Shown one piece after another: positions 23,524 through 31,883 of a stretch of 48,018 nucleotides of DNA; the stretch's first letter is position 1; each line of letters starts with the position of its first letter. The notes beneath the pieces are model-generated. The model had not been told where the DNA came from. It saw nothing but the letters and a program-made list of their open reading frames with translations, and searched no databases. Made by a program: the position numbers and the translations under genes. Source of the DNA: an uncultured Pelagibacteraceae bacterium (GTDB lineage: Bacteria > Pseudomonadota > Alphaproteobacteria > Pelagibacterales > Pelagibacteraceae); assembly GCA_902524045.1 (NCBI GenBank), contig CABZBT010000005.1, positions 1 to 48,018 on the forward strand, written 5' to 3'.

Positions 23524-24564
23524 ATGAATTATAAAAAATTAGGCAATACCGACCTTGATGTTAGTACAATTTGTCTCGGAACTATGACTTGGGGAGAACA
23601 AAATACAGAGGAGCAAGGTTTCGAACAGATGGATTATGCTCTCGAGCATGGAGTAAATTTTTGGGACACCGCCGAATTGTATTCTATACCCCCAAAAGAA
23701 AAAACTTTTGGCCTTACTGAAAAAATTATTGGTAATTGGTTTCAAACAACAAAAAAAAGAGACAAAGTTATATTAGCTACAAAAGTTGCTGGGCCTTCAA
23801 GAAATTATATTAGAGGAGGAGAAAATAGTTTTGGTATAAAAAATATGACGATTGCGTTAAATGAAAGTCTCAAAAGATTAAAGACTGACTACATTGATCT
23901 TTATCAATTACATTGGCCAGAAAGAAAAACTAATATGTTTGGACGCTTAGGATATGAACATAAGGACGATGATAAGAATTGGAATAAATTTGAGGATGTT
24001 CTTGAGAATTTGCAAAAATTTAAAAAAGAAGGAAAAATCAGAGAGGTTGGGCTTTCAAATGAAACTCCTTGGGGAGTTACTAAATGTTTACAAATCTCAA
24101 AAGAAAATGATTTGCCTAAAATGATGTCCATACAAAACCCTTACAATTTATTAAATCGAACATATGAAATTGGCTTAGCAGAGATTTCTATTAGAGAAGA
24201 AGTTGGTTTGCTTGCATACTCACCTCTAGCAACCGGTTATTTAACTGGCAAATATAGAAACAATCAAATGCCAAAAAATTCAAGATTAGAGAGAGATGGA
24301 GATTTTTGGACTAGATATGATAAACCTAATACAACTAAGGCAGTTGATGAGTATTTTAAGATTGCCAAAAAAAATAATATTGATTTGACACAAATGTCGT
24401 TGAAGTTTTGTGAAATTCAGCCTTTTGTTACTTCAGTTATAATTGGTGCTACAAAAATGGATCAGTTGAAAACTAATATAGAAAGTGTAAATATAAATCT
24501 TTCAGAGAAGGTAATTAATGAAATTAACGAAGTACAAAATATCTATCCAAATCCATGTCCTTAA
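23524..24564 (+). CDS. Aldo/keto reductase (Tas-like)
   Basis: A 346-residue NADPH-dependent aldo/keto reductase closest to the Tas group. N-terminal MNYKKLGNTDLDVSTICLGT is typical. The catalytic tetrad is visible: Asp and Tyr in FWDTAELYSIPP (about residues 47-53), Lys in LATKVAGPSR and His in LYQLHWPERKTN. The cofactor-binding end shows SVIIGATKMDQLKTNIES. The substrate is unknown. A TATAAT hexamer on the plus strand (23456-23461) lies in the divergent gap upstream, at a plausible but unproven place. The end overlaps the next gene by 10 bases. Confidence 0.93.
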   Translation: MNYKKLGNTDLDVSTICLGTMTWGEQNTEEQGFEQMDYALEHGVNFWDTAELYSIPPKEKTFGLTEKIIGNWFQTTKKRDKVILATKVAGPSRNYIRGGENSFGIKNMTIALNESLKRLKTDYIDLYQLHWPERKTNMFGRLGYEHKDDDKNWNKFEDVLENLQKFKKEGKIREVGLSNETPWGVTKCLQISKENDLPKMMSIQNPYNLLNRTYEIGLAEISIREEVGLLAYSPLATGYLTGKYRNNQMPKNSRLERDGDFWTRYDKPNTTKAVDEYFKIAKKNNIDLTQMSLKFCEIQPFVTSVIIGATKMDQLKTNIESVNINLSEKVINEINEVQNIYPNPCP

Positions 24565-25067
24565 TTAGAAAAATTTCGTACCTATCACTAGCTATTCTAT
24601 TTATTTTGCTATCAAAAAGTTTCGCAGAGGATTTAAAAAAAATTGGCAAATATAAAGATTGGGAAGTTTTAGTAGTGTCAGAAGCATCAGGTAAAATATG
24701 TTTTGCTCAGTCTATTCCAGTATTACAAGCACCCAAAACAAACAAGAGAGATGCAAGATTATTTGTAACTTTTAGACCTAACGAGAAAATTTCTAACGAA
24801 ATAAGTACAACCGCAGGGTATGAATTTAATAAAAACAATTCTGTTTTAGCAACTTCGGGAAATAATAAATTTAAATTTGATATTAAACAACAAGGTTTTG
24901 CTTGGATGACAAGTGGTAAAAAAGAAAACATAATGGTTAAGGTTATGAAAAAAGGATCAAGAATTATGGTTACTGGCTATAATGAAAAAGGATCTCAAAC
25001 CATAGATCATTATTCATTGTTGGGATTTACTAAAGCTTATAACTCTGCAAAAAAAGCTTGCAGTTAA
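24555..25067 (+). CDS. Invasion-associated locus B (IalB) family periplasmic protein
   Basis: A 170-residue exported protein: signal peptide (SLAILFILLSKSFA, cleavage near residue 24) then KYKDWEVLVVSEASGKICFA, the conserved W-x-V...C-F/Y-A opening of the IalB family. A second cysteine (AKKACS) lies at the very C-terminus and may form a disulfide with the first. The family name comes from Bartonella, but members are widespread in free-living alphaproteobacteria with no known role. It overlaps the aldo/keto reductase by 10 bases and is followed after 3 bases by argG. Confidence 0.8.
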   Translation: MSLIRKISYLSLAILFILLSKSFAEDLKKIGKYKDWEVLVVSEASGKICFAQSIPVLQAPKTNKRDARLFVTFRPNEKISNEISTTAGYEFNKNNSVLATSGNNKFKFDIKQQGFAWMTSGKKENIMVKVMKKGSRIMVTGYNEKGSQTIDHYSLLGFTKAYNSAKKACS

Positions 25068-25070
25068 TTA

Positions 25071-26252
25071 ATGAAATCAAAAAAAAGAATTGTTTTAGCT
25101 TATTCAGGAGGATTAGATACATCTATAATTCTAAAATGGCTTCAAGAAAATTATAGCGCAGAAGTAATTTGTTACACATCTGATATAGGACAAGAGATTA
25201 ATAGAAAAAAGATAATTAACAATGCTAAAAAATTTGGTGTTAAAAAGATTATAATTAATGATTTAAAAAATATTTTCGTAAAAGACTATGTTTTCCCTAT
25301 GATACGAGGTAATGCGATTTACGAGGGGGTTTATTTATTGGGAACTTCCATAGCAAGACCATTGATTGCAAAAGACCAAATAAGAATAGCAAAAAAATTT
25401 AAAGCATTTGCAGTATCTCATGGTGCTACTGGAAAAGGGAATGATCAAGTAAGATTTGAGCTAGGTTATCACTATTTTGGTCCAAAGATAAAAGTTGTTG
25501 CTCCTTGGAGAATTTGGAAATTAAAATCCAGAAATGATTTAATAAATTATGCAAAAAAACATGGGATTCCCACTCCAAAAGATAAAAAAGGTGCACCACC
25601 ATTTTCTGTTGACGATAATTTATTCCACACATCAACTGAGGGTAAGATTTTAGAAAATCCAAAAAATTCCGCTCCAGAATTTATTTTTCAAAGAACAGTA
25701 TCGCCTGAAAAAGCACCTAATAAACCAACTTATATTTCAATCAACTTTAAAAATAGTGATCCTATTGGAATAAATGGAAAAAAATTAAACCCTGAAAAAA
25801 TTCTAACTAAATTAAATTTTATAGCTGGTAAAAATGGTATAGGGAGAGTTGATTTAGTTGAAAATAGATTTCTTGGTATTAAATCAAGAGGAGTTTATGA
25901 AACTCCAGGAGGAACACTTTTAATTCATGCGCACAGAGCAATCGAGTCAGTGACATTAGATAAAGATACGATGCACAAAAAAGATTCGATCATGCCAAGA
26001 TATGCCGAATTAATTTACAATGGTTATTGGTATTCTAAAGAAAGATTTAAATTACAAAAAATTATTGATCAAAAGAGAAATAAAGTTAATGGATCTATAA
26101 AACTTAAACTATATAAAGGAAATATCACTATCCAATCTAGAATTACAAAGAGCAATGCATACTCAATGAAAAAAGTTTCTTTTGAAGAAAATAAAACGTT
26201 CAATAAATCTAATGTTGAAAGATTTATTAATTATCACAAGAAAAAACTGTAA
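25071..26252 (+). CDS. argG: Argininosuccinate synthase
   Basis: ArgG joins citrulline and aspartate using ATP in arginine synthesis. The 393-residue protein has the PP-loop AYSGGLDTSIILKWL at residue 8, the citrulline/aspartate-site YLLGTSIARPLIAKD and HGATGKGNDQVRFELG (about residue 115), and SVDDNLFHTSTEGKIL. The C-terminal multimerisation tail is present. argH is not adjacent. The start is 3 bases after the IalB-like gene stop. Confidence 0.97.
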   Translation: MKSKKRIVLAYSGGLDTSIILKWLQENYSAEVICYTSDIGQEINRKKIINNAKKFGVKKIIINDLKNIFVKDYVFPMIRGNAIYEGVYLLGTSIARPLIAKDQIRIAKKFKAFAVSHGATGKGNDQVRFELGYHYFGPKIKVVAPWRIWKLKSRNDLINYAKKHGIPTPKDKKGAPPFSVDDNLFHTSTEGKILENPKNSAPEFIFQRTVSPEKAPNKPTYISINFKNSDPIGINGKKLNPEKILTKLNFIAGKNGIGRVDLVENRFLGIKSRGVYETPGGTLLIHAHRAIESVTLDKDTMHKKDSIMPRYAELIYNGYWYSKERFKLQKIIDQKRNKVNGSIKLKLYKGNITIQSRITKSNAYSMKKVSFEENKTFNKSNVERFINYHKKKL

Positions 26253-26315
26253 TATTACTAAGTTTTAGGACAATTTATGGTTTGTTAAATTTATTTTTAG
26301 TTATATCTTAGAAAC

Positions 26316-26774
26316 ATGGAATCATTTAGAAATTGGATGAGAGATACAGCAAACATATTGTTTGATGATAGTAAAAATGATCTGCGTTCACTTCCTAAGA
26401 CTGTCAGATTGCAAATTTTATTAGTTTTAAGTTTTATTTGGACAACAGTTTTTAGTTTATACGTATTTTCGTACACAACTTTTGTATTTGGTTGGACTGG
26501 ACTTTTTTTAGCTCATATTGGTTTGATCTTTGCTGTATATATGACTTTTAAACATTTTCACAGGGCTGAAGAAAATTCATCTAGTGTTTTTAAAACAAAA
26601 AATTTTGACCCCTTTAAAATAATGGTCCTCGTTTTTGTGATCGTATTTATATTCGTATTTTCAAAAGGAATTGAAGTTCTAACAAGTCCAAACCCCTACT
26701 CTTATTCAATACCATATGACGGTTCATCAAAATCAGTATTTGAAAAATGGTTGCCATTCAGTAAAGACAAATAA
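26316..26774 (+). CDS. Membrane protein of unknown function (three helices)
   Basis: I do not recognise this 152-residue protein. It has a charged cytoplasmic-looking N-terminus (MESFRNWMRDTANILFDDSK), three hydrophobic segments at about residues 33-53, 57-76 and 105-122, and a short polar end. A conserved-looking HFHRAEE lies between helices 2 and 3. It overlaps the PsiE-like gene by one base (TAATG), so the two probably act together or at least are co-expressed. Upstream, TTGTTA and TATCTT (26281-26310) are a weak promoter candidate. Confidence 0.7.
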   Translation: MESFRNWMRDTANILFDDSKNDLRSLPKTVRLQILLVLSFIWTTVFSLYVFSYTTFVFGWTGLFLAHIGLIFAVYMTFKHFHRAEENSSSVFKTKNFDPFKIMVLVFVIVFIFVFSKGIEVLTSPNPYSYSIPYDGSSKSVFEKWLPFSKDK

Positions 26775-27154
26775 TGGAAAAAGTAGCTAAAAATTTACAA
26801 CTTATTTTAATGGTTATTATTTTAATAAGTACAGTAATTGCCGTGGGTATAGAGATGTATAAAATGTTTGAAAACAAGTCAGTTACTTTAGCTGATTTAT
26901 TATTAATGTTTCTTTACCTAGAAGTACTTGCGATGGTGCGAGTTTTTTGGAACCAACAATCAATAAGCATTACATTGCCACTTTTAATAGCTATTACTGC
27001 TCTAGCGCGATTTATAATTCTTCAAGGAAAAGAAATGGATCCAACAGCATTAGTTTATGAAGCAATCGCTATAGTGTTGATTGCAGGTGCAATTGTTATT
27101 CTTAGATTAAGACATAGTGATAAACTTGGTCTTAAGAAAAAAAAATCAAAATAA
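26774..27154 (+). CDS. PsiE-family (phosphate-starvation-inducible E-like) membrane protein
   Basis: A 126-residue protein with four hydrophobic segments and a basic C-terminal tail (GLKKKKSK). LADLLLMFLYLEVLAMVRVFW and ITALARFIILQGKEMDP match the PsiE-like family, whose first member in E. coli is induced by phosphate starvation; no biochemical role is established. It is coupled to the preceding membrane gene by TAATG and ends 6 bases before the photolyase-like gene. Confidence 0.82.
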   Translation: MEKVAKNLQLILMVIILISTVIAVGIEMYKMFENKSVTLADLLLMFLYLEVLAMVRVFWNQQSISITLPLLIAITALARFIILQGKEMDPTALVYEAIAIVLIAGAIVILRLRHSDKLGLKKKKSK

Positions 27155-27160
27155 ACGTAA

Positions 27161-28300
27161 ATGAAGTTTGATGCCTCTAGGGCTGCAGCCTTAAATAAAT
27201 TAAACATTTTTGTTGAAGAAAATCTTGCTGAATATTCTAAATTAAGAAATTTTGATTTTGGGCCGGAAAAAAGAACCAATGTATCATGTTTATCTCCTTA
27301 CATTACCCATGGAGTAATAAACGAAAGAGAAATAATTGAAAAATCACTTAGTAAATTTTCTTTTTCGAAAAATGAAAAATTTATTCAAGAAGTTTTGTGG
27401 CGAACGTATTGGAAAGGCTGGTTAGAATTAAGACCAAATGTTTGGACAGATTATCTAATTGAATTGAATAAAATCAGAGAAGATTTTAAGGATAACCAAA
27501 ATTATAAAAACGCCATTGAAGGAAAAACAAATATTGAGTGTTTTAATTACTGGGTAAATGAACTCAAAGAAAACAACTATTTACATAATCATACAAGAAT
27601 GTGGTTTGCAAGTATTTGGATTTTTACTTTGGAGTTGCCCTGGCAATTAGGAGCAGAATTTTTTATGCAACACCTTTATGATGGAGATGCTGCGTCTAAC
27701 ACTCTTGGTTGGAGATGGGTGGCTGGGGTTCAAACGCAAGGAAAACATTATCTAGCCAGTGAATGGAATATTAAAAAATTCACAAATAATAGATTTAATA
27801 ATATTAAGTTAAATGAGAACGCTCCCCCAAAGGTTTCGGAAAAAACTTACTCAATTGTCAAACAAGATTTTAGTAATAAAAATTTAGATGATAGAAATCT
27901 TTTAATTTTTGAAAATAATTTATCATTTGAAACTAGTGATTTCCAAAATAATGAATTTAAAAAAATTTATATAATTTCAAATAAAAATGAAACTAGATCT
28001 ATAAAATTAAGTGAAAATGTTATCAAATTTAAATCACTTTTAATTGATGACCAAAAGCAAAGATTAAATGATAAGTCTATAAGTTGTGAGACAGTCCATA
28101 TAAATGAAATTAAAGATATAGGAGAGAAAGTTATTGCGTTATATCCAAATGTTGGTGAAAGCCTCGATTATTTAAATTCAAATAGTTTAAAATTTGATTT
28201 TCTGTATAGAAAACTAGATCAATATTCTTGGCAATATTGTAATAAAGGTTTTTTTAATTTTAAGAATTATATACCCAAAATAATTTCAACTTTTAATTAA
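27161..28300 (+). CDS. Photolyase/cryptochrome-like protein with FAD domain first
   Basis: A 379-residue flavoprotein candidate. Residues 1-212 are the photolyase FAD-binding domain: LSPYITHGVINEREI, KFIQEVLWRTYWKGWLELRP, the adenine/phosphate-binding HNHTRMWFASIWIFTLELPW (143-162), LYDGDAASNTLGWRWVAGVQ and GKHYLASEWNI. The N-terminal antenna domain normally preceding it is absent. Instead residues about 245-350 look like a small alpha/beta unit (NLLIFENNLSF, KIYIISNK, IKFKSLLIDDQKQRL, VIALYPNVGESLDYL) similar in layout to the missing antenna domain. A role in DNA repair or blue-light sensing is likely but unproven. It follows the PsiE-like gene by 6 bases. Confidence 0.85.
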   Translation: MKFDASRAAALNKLNIFVEENLAEYSKLRNFDFGPEKRTNVSCLSPYITHGVINEREIIEKSLSKFSFSKNEKFIQEVLWRTYWKGWLELRPNVWTDYLIELNKIREDFKDNQNYKNAIEGKTNIECFNYWVNELKENNYLHNHTRMWFASIWIFTLELPWQLGAEFFMQHLYDGDAASNTLGWRWVAGVQTQGKHYLASEWNIKKFTNNRFNNIKLNENAPPKVSEKTYSIVKQDFSNKNLDDRNLLIFENNLSFETSDFQNNEFKKIYIISNKNETRSIKLSENVIKFKSLLIDDQKQRLNDKSISCETVHINEIKDIGEKVIALYPNVGESLDYLNSNSLKFDFLYRKLDQYSWQYCNKGFFNFKNYIPKIISTFN

Positions 28301-28309
28301 GGTTAAATT

Positions 28310-28456
28310 TTATTCATTCTCCAATTTAAACTTTTTTCTATTATAAATTTTTTTTTCGTTTTTTATTATTTTATTTCTTAACATTGGTGAACTTAACAAT
28401 TTTGCTATTGGATTTTTTTTTTTGATTTTTTTTCTTTTTTTGATTTTCTTTACCAT
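28310..28456 (-). CDS. 48-residue basic protein resembling ribosome-rescue factor ArfA
   Basis: The ATG at 28454-28456 opens a 48-residue frame in a stretch otherwise left blank between two genes. The first 14 residues are nearly all Lys/Arg/Ile; then comes NPIAKLLSSPMLRNKIIKNE followed by KKIYNRKKF. This follows the spacing of E. coli ArfA ([28 protein letters not shown]): leucine pair, proline, arginine, then Lys-rich segment, tyrosine and Arg-Lys. ArfA frees stalled ribosomes together with RF2. It starts 6 bases after the stop of the secreted-protein gene on the same strand, so it is likely translated from that mRNA. Simple Lys-rich composition means the match could be chance. Confidence 0.55.
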   Translation of the reverse strand: MVKKIKKRKKIKKKNPIAKLLSSPMLRNKIIKNEKKIYNRKKFKLENE

Positions 28457-28462
28457 AAAAAG

Positions 28463-29164
28463 TTATCTTGCAAGTTTTATAAAAATATCACCCATGCCAG
28501 CTTCCAAATTTTCTATAGGGGTATTATTTCTAAATTCGCAAAATCTTCCAGTTATCTGATGACTTTTTACAAAATCTATCTCGTCCTTTTCACAGCTTTT
28601 CCCATTATGTAGTAAACCTATTACTATTCGATCTTTAATACTGTAGACTTGTTTATCATTAATTTTATCACCATCACAAAAATAATCTTTATTTACTCTG
28701 TTTGGAAAGTCTTGTTTTTTGCAGGGATTTTTAATTGTAAAAACAAAAAACTCTTTTACACCATCACTAAATTTATGTTTCATTTTTTGAACCTCGGAGT
28801 ATTTCATAATATCACATGAACATGGGATACAGCATTTATAGTAGCTACCACAAATCTTATTCTTAGTTTTTCTTTCGTTAACAAATATAAAATCTGGCTG
28901 ACTGTTAGGATCAATTAATGAGCCAGATACAGCACAATATAATTTGTTGTACTCAATAAAATCTTTATAAGTAATATCTTTATCAATTATATATTTAAAG
29001 AATTTTGGGCCTGCAGCATTTCTATTTTTATCTGGAAATATTCTTGACCAGTCATTAATCAAATCTTTGTAATAATTTTTTTCTAATGAGTTTGAGATAT
29101 TTGAAAAAGACAAAACTAGAGCAATAATGACCGATGTCTTAATTATATTTTTTAAAAATCTCAT
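28463..29164 (-). CDS. Secreted cysteine-rich protein of unknown function
   Basis: A 233-residue protein with an N-terminal signal peptide (KNIIKTSVIIALVLSFSNIS) and about 11 cysteines after it. One cluster reads CGSYYKCCIPCSCD (about residue 109), with others at about 77, 149, 164, 195 and 213. Such density suggests disulfides or metal binding in the periplasm. VIGLLHNGKSCEKDEIDFV and GRFCEFRNNTPIENLEAGMG look conserved-like, but I cannot name the family. It is followed after 6 bases by the ArfA-like small gene. The 151 bases upstream hold no further element that I can see. Confidence 0.75.
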   Translation of the reverse strand: MRFLKNIIKTSVIIALVLSFSNISNSLEKNYYKDLINDWSRIFPDKNRNAAGPKFFKYIIDKDITYKDFIEYNKLYCAVSGSLIDPNSQPDFIFVNERKTKNKICGSYYKCCIPCSCDIMKYSEVQKMKHKFSDGVKEFFVFTIKNPCKKQDFPNRVNKDYFCDGDKINDKQVYSIKDRIVIGLLHNGKSCEKDEIDFVKSHQITGRFCEFRNNTPIENLEAGMGDIFIKLAR

Positions 29165-29315
29165 TTATTTAGATTAAAATTTATGGTTAAAGTTCACTCT
29201 AGATTAATAGTTGTAACTTTCTAGTGTTAAATATAAACAATATGTGGTTTTTGTTTAAACATTTGTCGCACTAAATTAACCTTTTAAATTATTAATTTTT
29301 ATATATTTAAAATAG

Positions 29316-29789
29316 ATGAAAAAAATTAGTTCAATTATCTGTTTACTAATAATGATTTTCGTACCAACGATTACATTTGCAAATATAATTAATCAACTTA
29401 ATGAGACTGGCAAGTTTACTAAATTAAATGAAACACTAACTAAGTCGGGTTTAAGTAAAAATCTAGAGGGCGATGGACCATTTACAATTTTTGCACCATT
29501 AGATGATGCATTTGCTGCAATTAGTGCACAAACGTATTTCGGTCTATTAAGAGAAGAGAATAAAGAAAAACTAGTAAACATTTTAGGAAGACATGTTTTT
29601 TCAAAAAAAATAACTTCCTCAGAAATAAACGGTGAAATAAAAATTAAGGCAATTAATGGTGAAGAGATAACGATTAAAAAGGTTAATGGAATTGTATATA
29701 TAAATGAGGCTGAAGTTGTAACAGCTGACATTGAAGCATCAAATGGTGTAATCCATTTTATAAATAGAGTTCTGCAACCTTTAAATTAG
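29316..29789 (+). CDS. Fasciclin (FAS1) domain protein, exported
   Basis: A 157-residue protein: signal peptide (MKKISSIICLLIMIFVPTIT, cleavage near FA-N at residue 22) followed by a single FAS1 domain, a fold used for adhesion. The H1 box-like GDGPFTIFAPLDDAFAAI (about residue 53) and the H2 box VTADIEASNGVIHFINRVL at the end are clear. It probably acts in the periplasm or at the surface. It is convergent with the FG-GAP/UnbV gene, with no gap between stops. The 5' gap of about 150 bases is A/T-rich without a clear promoter. Confidence 0.92.
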   Translation: MKKISSIICLLIMIFVPTITFANIINQLNETGKFTKLNETLTKSGLSKNLEGDGPFTIFAPLDDAFAAISAQTYFGLLREENKEKLVNILGRHVFSKKITSSEINGEIKIKAINGEEITIKKVNGIVYINEAEVVTADIEASNGVIHFINRVLQPLN

Positions 29790-31220
29790 TTATTTTTGAT
29801 TTAAAACAATTGTTTCGTTTAATTTTTTGATAGAAATCGTTTCGGTTTCACCATTAGTCCACATAACCTGAATTTTTATATTTTTTTCATTTTCTCGAAT
29901 TCCATAGTGAGCCACTGGCTCCATTTGGCAAAGATAACCAGATCCAGAGTCAATTGTTTTAGAATGTTTTCTCAAATTTGAAATTAATGTCACTGTTGCT
30001 CCTCTTGCAGGCGCACCGTATTTATTTAAAGGTTTTATTCTTAAATATTTATTTTGAGGATTTACTTTTGCTTTATACAAGGACAATGGCTGATCAAAAC
30101 TTTCTCCGTGTGAAACTAATAACTCTAGAACACCGTCATTATCTATATCAGCAACTGCTGCTCCAGTTCCATATCCATTTGGCTCTAAACCAACATCTAA
30201 TGGTATTTGCTCAATCACACCATTATCTAATATTTTAAAAAGTTTATTAGGTTCACCAATGTTGTTCATGAAGACTTCATCATAACCATCATTATCTAAA
30301 TCAGCTGAAATAACAGTTCTTATTCTTGATGGCTCATCAAAAGGTGGCTTGGCTATATCTTGAAAAATATTATCCTTTAACACATAGGCTCTGTGAAATC
30401 CTCCCCAATTTCCGTTTAAAATGTCCAATCGTCCTCTATAATAAATATCAGACAAAGCAGTTCCCCTCCCATTTTGAAGAAAATCCTCAACTCTATATTC
30501 GTTTGCAACGTCTAAAAATTTACCCTCATTGTTTTTATATAAAAAATTTGCTCCTCTTTCATTAGCTGCAAACACATCAATTTTATCAGAAATAATATGT
30601 CCAGCTACAACAGCTCGACCACCAGTGACCTTTGCAAGATTTAACTGAACAGATTTATCAACTATTATCTCGTCACTATATTCATAAAACCTAGTTGGTC
30701 CTCCATAATTAGCAACATAAACACCATAATTTCCATCACCTTTTCTGTCGACACAGACAACTGATCTGCCAGCAGTTAAATTAAGATCTCTCTGATTTTT
30801 TTCAATTTCAAATAAATCTACATACTTATCTTTTTCTAAATCGATAAGTCTGTCTGAATATTTTTTTGTACCACTATAAGTATCAGTGTTAAGAAAATAT
30901 ATTTCTTCATATCCATCTTTATCTATATCGCATGCAGCGACCCCAATAGTTCTCCTAAACTCATCTGTAAATTTTTTTTGATTTACAATATTGATTAATT
31001 TTCCATTCTCATATGATAAAGCTAAATTCAAATAACCAAATCCAGTGACTACAAAATCAAAATTTCCATCTTGGTTTACATCAGTTACAGAAACTCCATA
31101 GCTAAGTCTTTTGGGATTATCAACAATTTGGTTTGTTATATCCTCAAAAAAATCAGCATACAGACTATTTGGGGTAAGTAGAAAAAGTACAACTACCATT
31201 TTTTTTAAATATTTTATCAT
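29790..31220 (-). CDS. FG-GAP/VCBS repeat protein with ASPIC/UnbV-like C-terminus
   Basis: A secreted protein of about 476 residues. After a signal peptide (KYLKKMVVVLFLLTPNSLYA) it carries repeated Asp-rich calcium-loop motifs of the FG-GAP beta-propeller type: DVNQDGNFDFVV, DIDKDGYEEIYF, DLDNDGYDEVFM and DIDNDGVLELLV. The last 100 residues (NKYLRIKPLNKYGAPARGAT, then SGSGYLCQMEPVAHYGI) match the ASPIC/UnbV domain, as in CRTAC1-like proteins. An extracellular binding role is likely. I take the ATG at 31218-31220 just after the upstream stop; a GTG at 31230-31232 would add four residues and overlap the upstream gene. Confidence 0.88.
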   Translation of the reverse strand: MIKYLKKMVVVLFLLTPNSLYADFFEDITNQIVDNPKRLSYGVSVTDVNQDGNFDFVVTGFGYLNLALSYENGKLINIVNQKKFTDEFRRTIGVAACDIDKDGYEEIYFLNTDTYSGTKKYSDRLIDLEKDKYVDLFEIEKNQRDLNLTAGRSVVCVDRKGDGNYGVYVANYGGPTRFYEYSDEIIVDKSVQLNLAKVTGGRAVVAGHIISDKIDVFAANERGANFLYKNNEGKFLDVANEYRVEDFLQNGRGTALSDIYYRGRLDILNGNWGGFHRAYVLKDNIFQDIAKPPFDEPSRIRTVISADLDNDGYDEVFMNNIGEPNKLFKILDNGVIEQIPLDVGLEPNGYGTGAAVADIDNDGVLELLVSHGESFDQPLSLYKAKVNPQNKYLRIKPLNKYGAPARGATVTLISNLRKHSKTIDSGSGYLCQMEPVAHYGIRENEKNIKIQVMWTNGETETISIKKLNETIVLNQK

Positions 31221-31221
31221 C

Positions 31222-31755
31222 TTAATTCTCACTTTTTTTACTTTTATATTTTTTCATCCAATCACTAAATATTTTTATGGCATCCTCCATATCTTCAGTT
31301 TTGTTAGGATGATTCTTTGCTCTACCCAACATGGTTGCAATGACATTTACCTGATACTTACTTGAACGATTTTTAATAGTTTTAATTGTATAAAGGGCTT
31401 TTTCCTTATTTTTAAATCCCAAACCTTGGGTAGTGGTTTTTGGATTGTAATCTGAATAAAGCGATAAATTTATAGGTCTAAATTTTTTACTTAGTGGCAT
31501 TTTATCTATGATTTTAAACGCTATTTTGTAGTTAAGGTTATCCATCTTCTTTTTAGATTTTCCATCAAAACCAATTAAATTAATAGAAGATTTTTCCTTC
31601 TTATTAATTTTACAAATTAATTTTACATATCTTTTATGAAAATCTTTTATTTTAGCTTGATAAATTTTTTTCGCTTCTAGATAGGTTCTATCCTTATAAT
31701 TTGGTGTAGAAACAAGTAAGATTCTAGTTTTCCATTTGTATTTTTCTAAGTTCAT
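31222..31755 (-). CDS. DUF4174-like protein with an extra C-terminal domain
   Basis: A 177-residue cytoplasmic-looking protein. The first 110 residues (NLEKYKWKTRILLVSTPNYK opening, then KYVKLICKINK-like strands) resemble the DUF4174 family, whose members begin with L-x-x-Y-x-W-K-x-R-x-L-L-V. The last 75 residues (TTTQGLGFKNKEKALYTIK, then YQVNVIATMLGRAKNHP and EDAIKIFSDWM) form a distinct unit that I cannot name. Its ATG overlaps the DUF2256 stop as ATGA. It completes a coupled three-gene unit with the photolyase-related gene. Confidence 0.65.
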   Translation of the reverse strand: MNLEKYKWKTRILLVSTPNYKDRTYLEAKKIYQAKIKDFHKRYVKLICKINKKEKSSINLIGFDGKSKKKMDNLNYKIAFKIIDKMPLSKKFRPINLSLYSDYNPKTTTQGLGFKNKEKALYTIKTIKNRSSKYQVNVIATMLGRAKNHPNKTEDMEDAIKIFSDWMKKYKSKKSEN

Positions 31756-31883
31756 ATTTTTTTGCTAGAACATCTCTTTGAACAATACTTAACTTTTTCC
31801 CAATTTAACTTCCATTTTTTTCTCCATGTAAAAGGTTTTTTACAAATAATACAGATTTTAAAAGGAAGATTTTCTTTTCTCAC
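31752..31883 (-). CDS. DUF2256-family small zinc-ribbon-like protein
   Basis: A 43-residue protein starting with GTG (31881-31883), whose G is the last base of the photolyase-related stop (TAGTG). It reads LPFKICIICKKPFTWRKKW, then NWEKVKYCSKRCSSKK: the two pairs C-x-x-C and C-x3-C with the invariant PFTWRKKW and W-x-x-V-x-Y-C are diagnostic of DUF2256, a presumed zinc-binding mini-protein often found beside photolyase/cryptochrome genes. It is too short for routine gene finders. Its stop overlaps the next start (ATGA), so all three genes are translationally coupled. Confidence 0.88.
   Translation of the reverse strand: MRKENLPFKICIICKKPFTWRKKWKLNWEKVKYCSKRCSSKKI

Noticed and set aside
24555..25067. 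IalB-like protein as a virulence factor
   Set aside because: The family is widespread in free-living alphaproteobacteria; the name reflects its first description in Bartonella.
28310..28456. Dismissing the Lys-rich 48-codon frame as poly-A noise
   Set aside because: Kept as a feature because the second half (P-x2-R, Y-x-R-K spacing) is not simple repeat and it is placed exactly 6 bases after the preceding stop.
29182..29223. 13-codon frame (MVKVHSRLIVVTF) upstream of the fasciclin gene as a leader peptide
   Set aside because: No regulatory codon run, no nearby terminator/antiterminator pair and no ribosome site.
29978..30565. Plus-strand frames opposite the FG-GAP/UnbV gene
   Set aside because: They lie antisense to clear Asp-rich repeat motifs and have no start signals.
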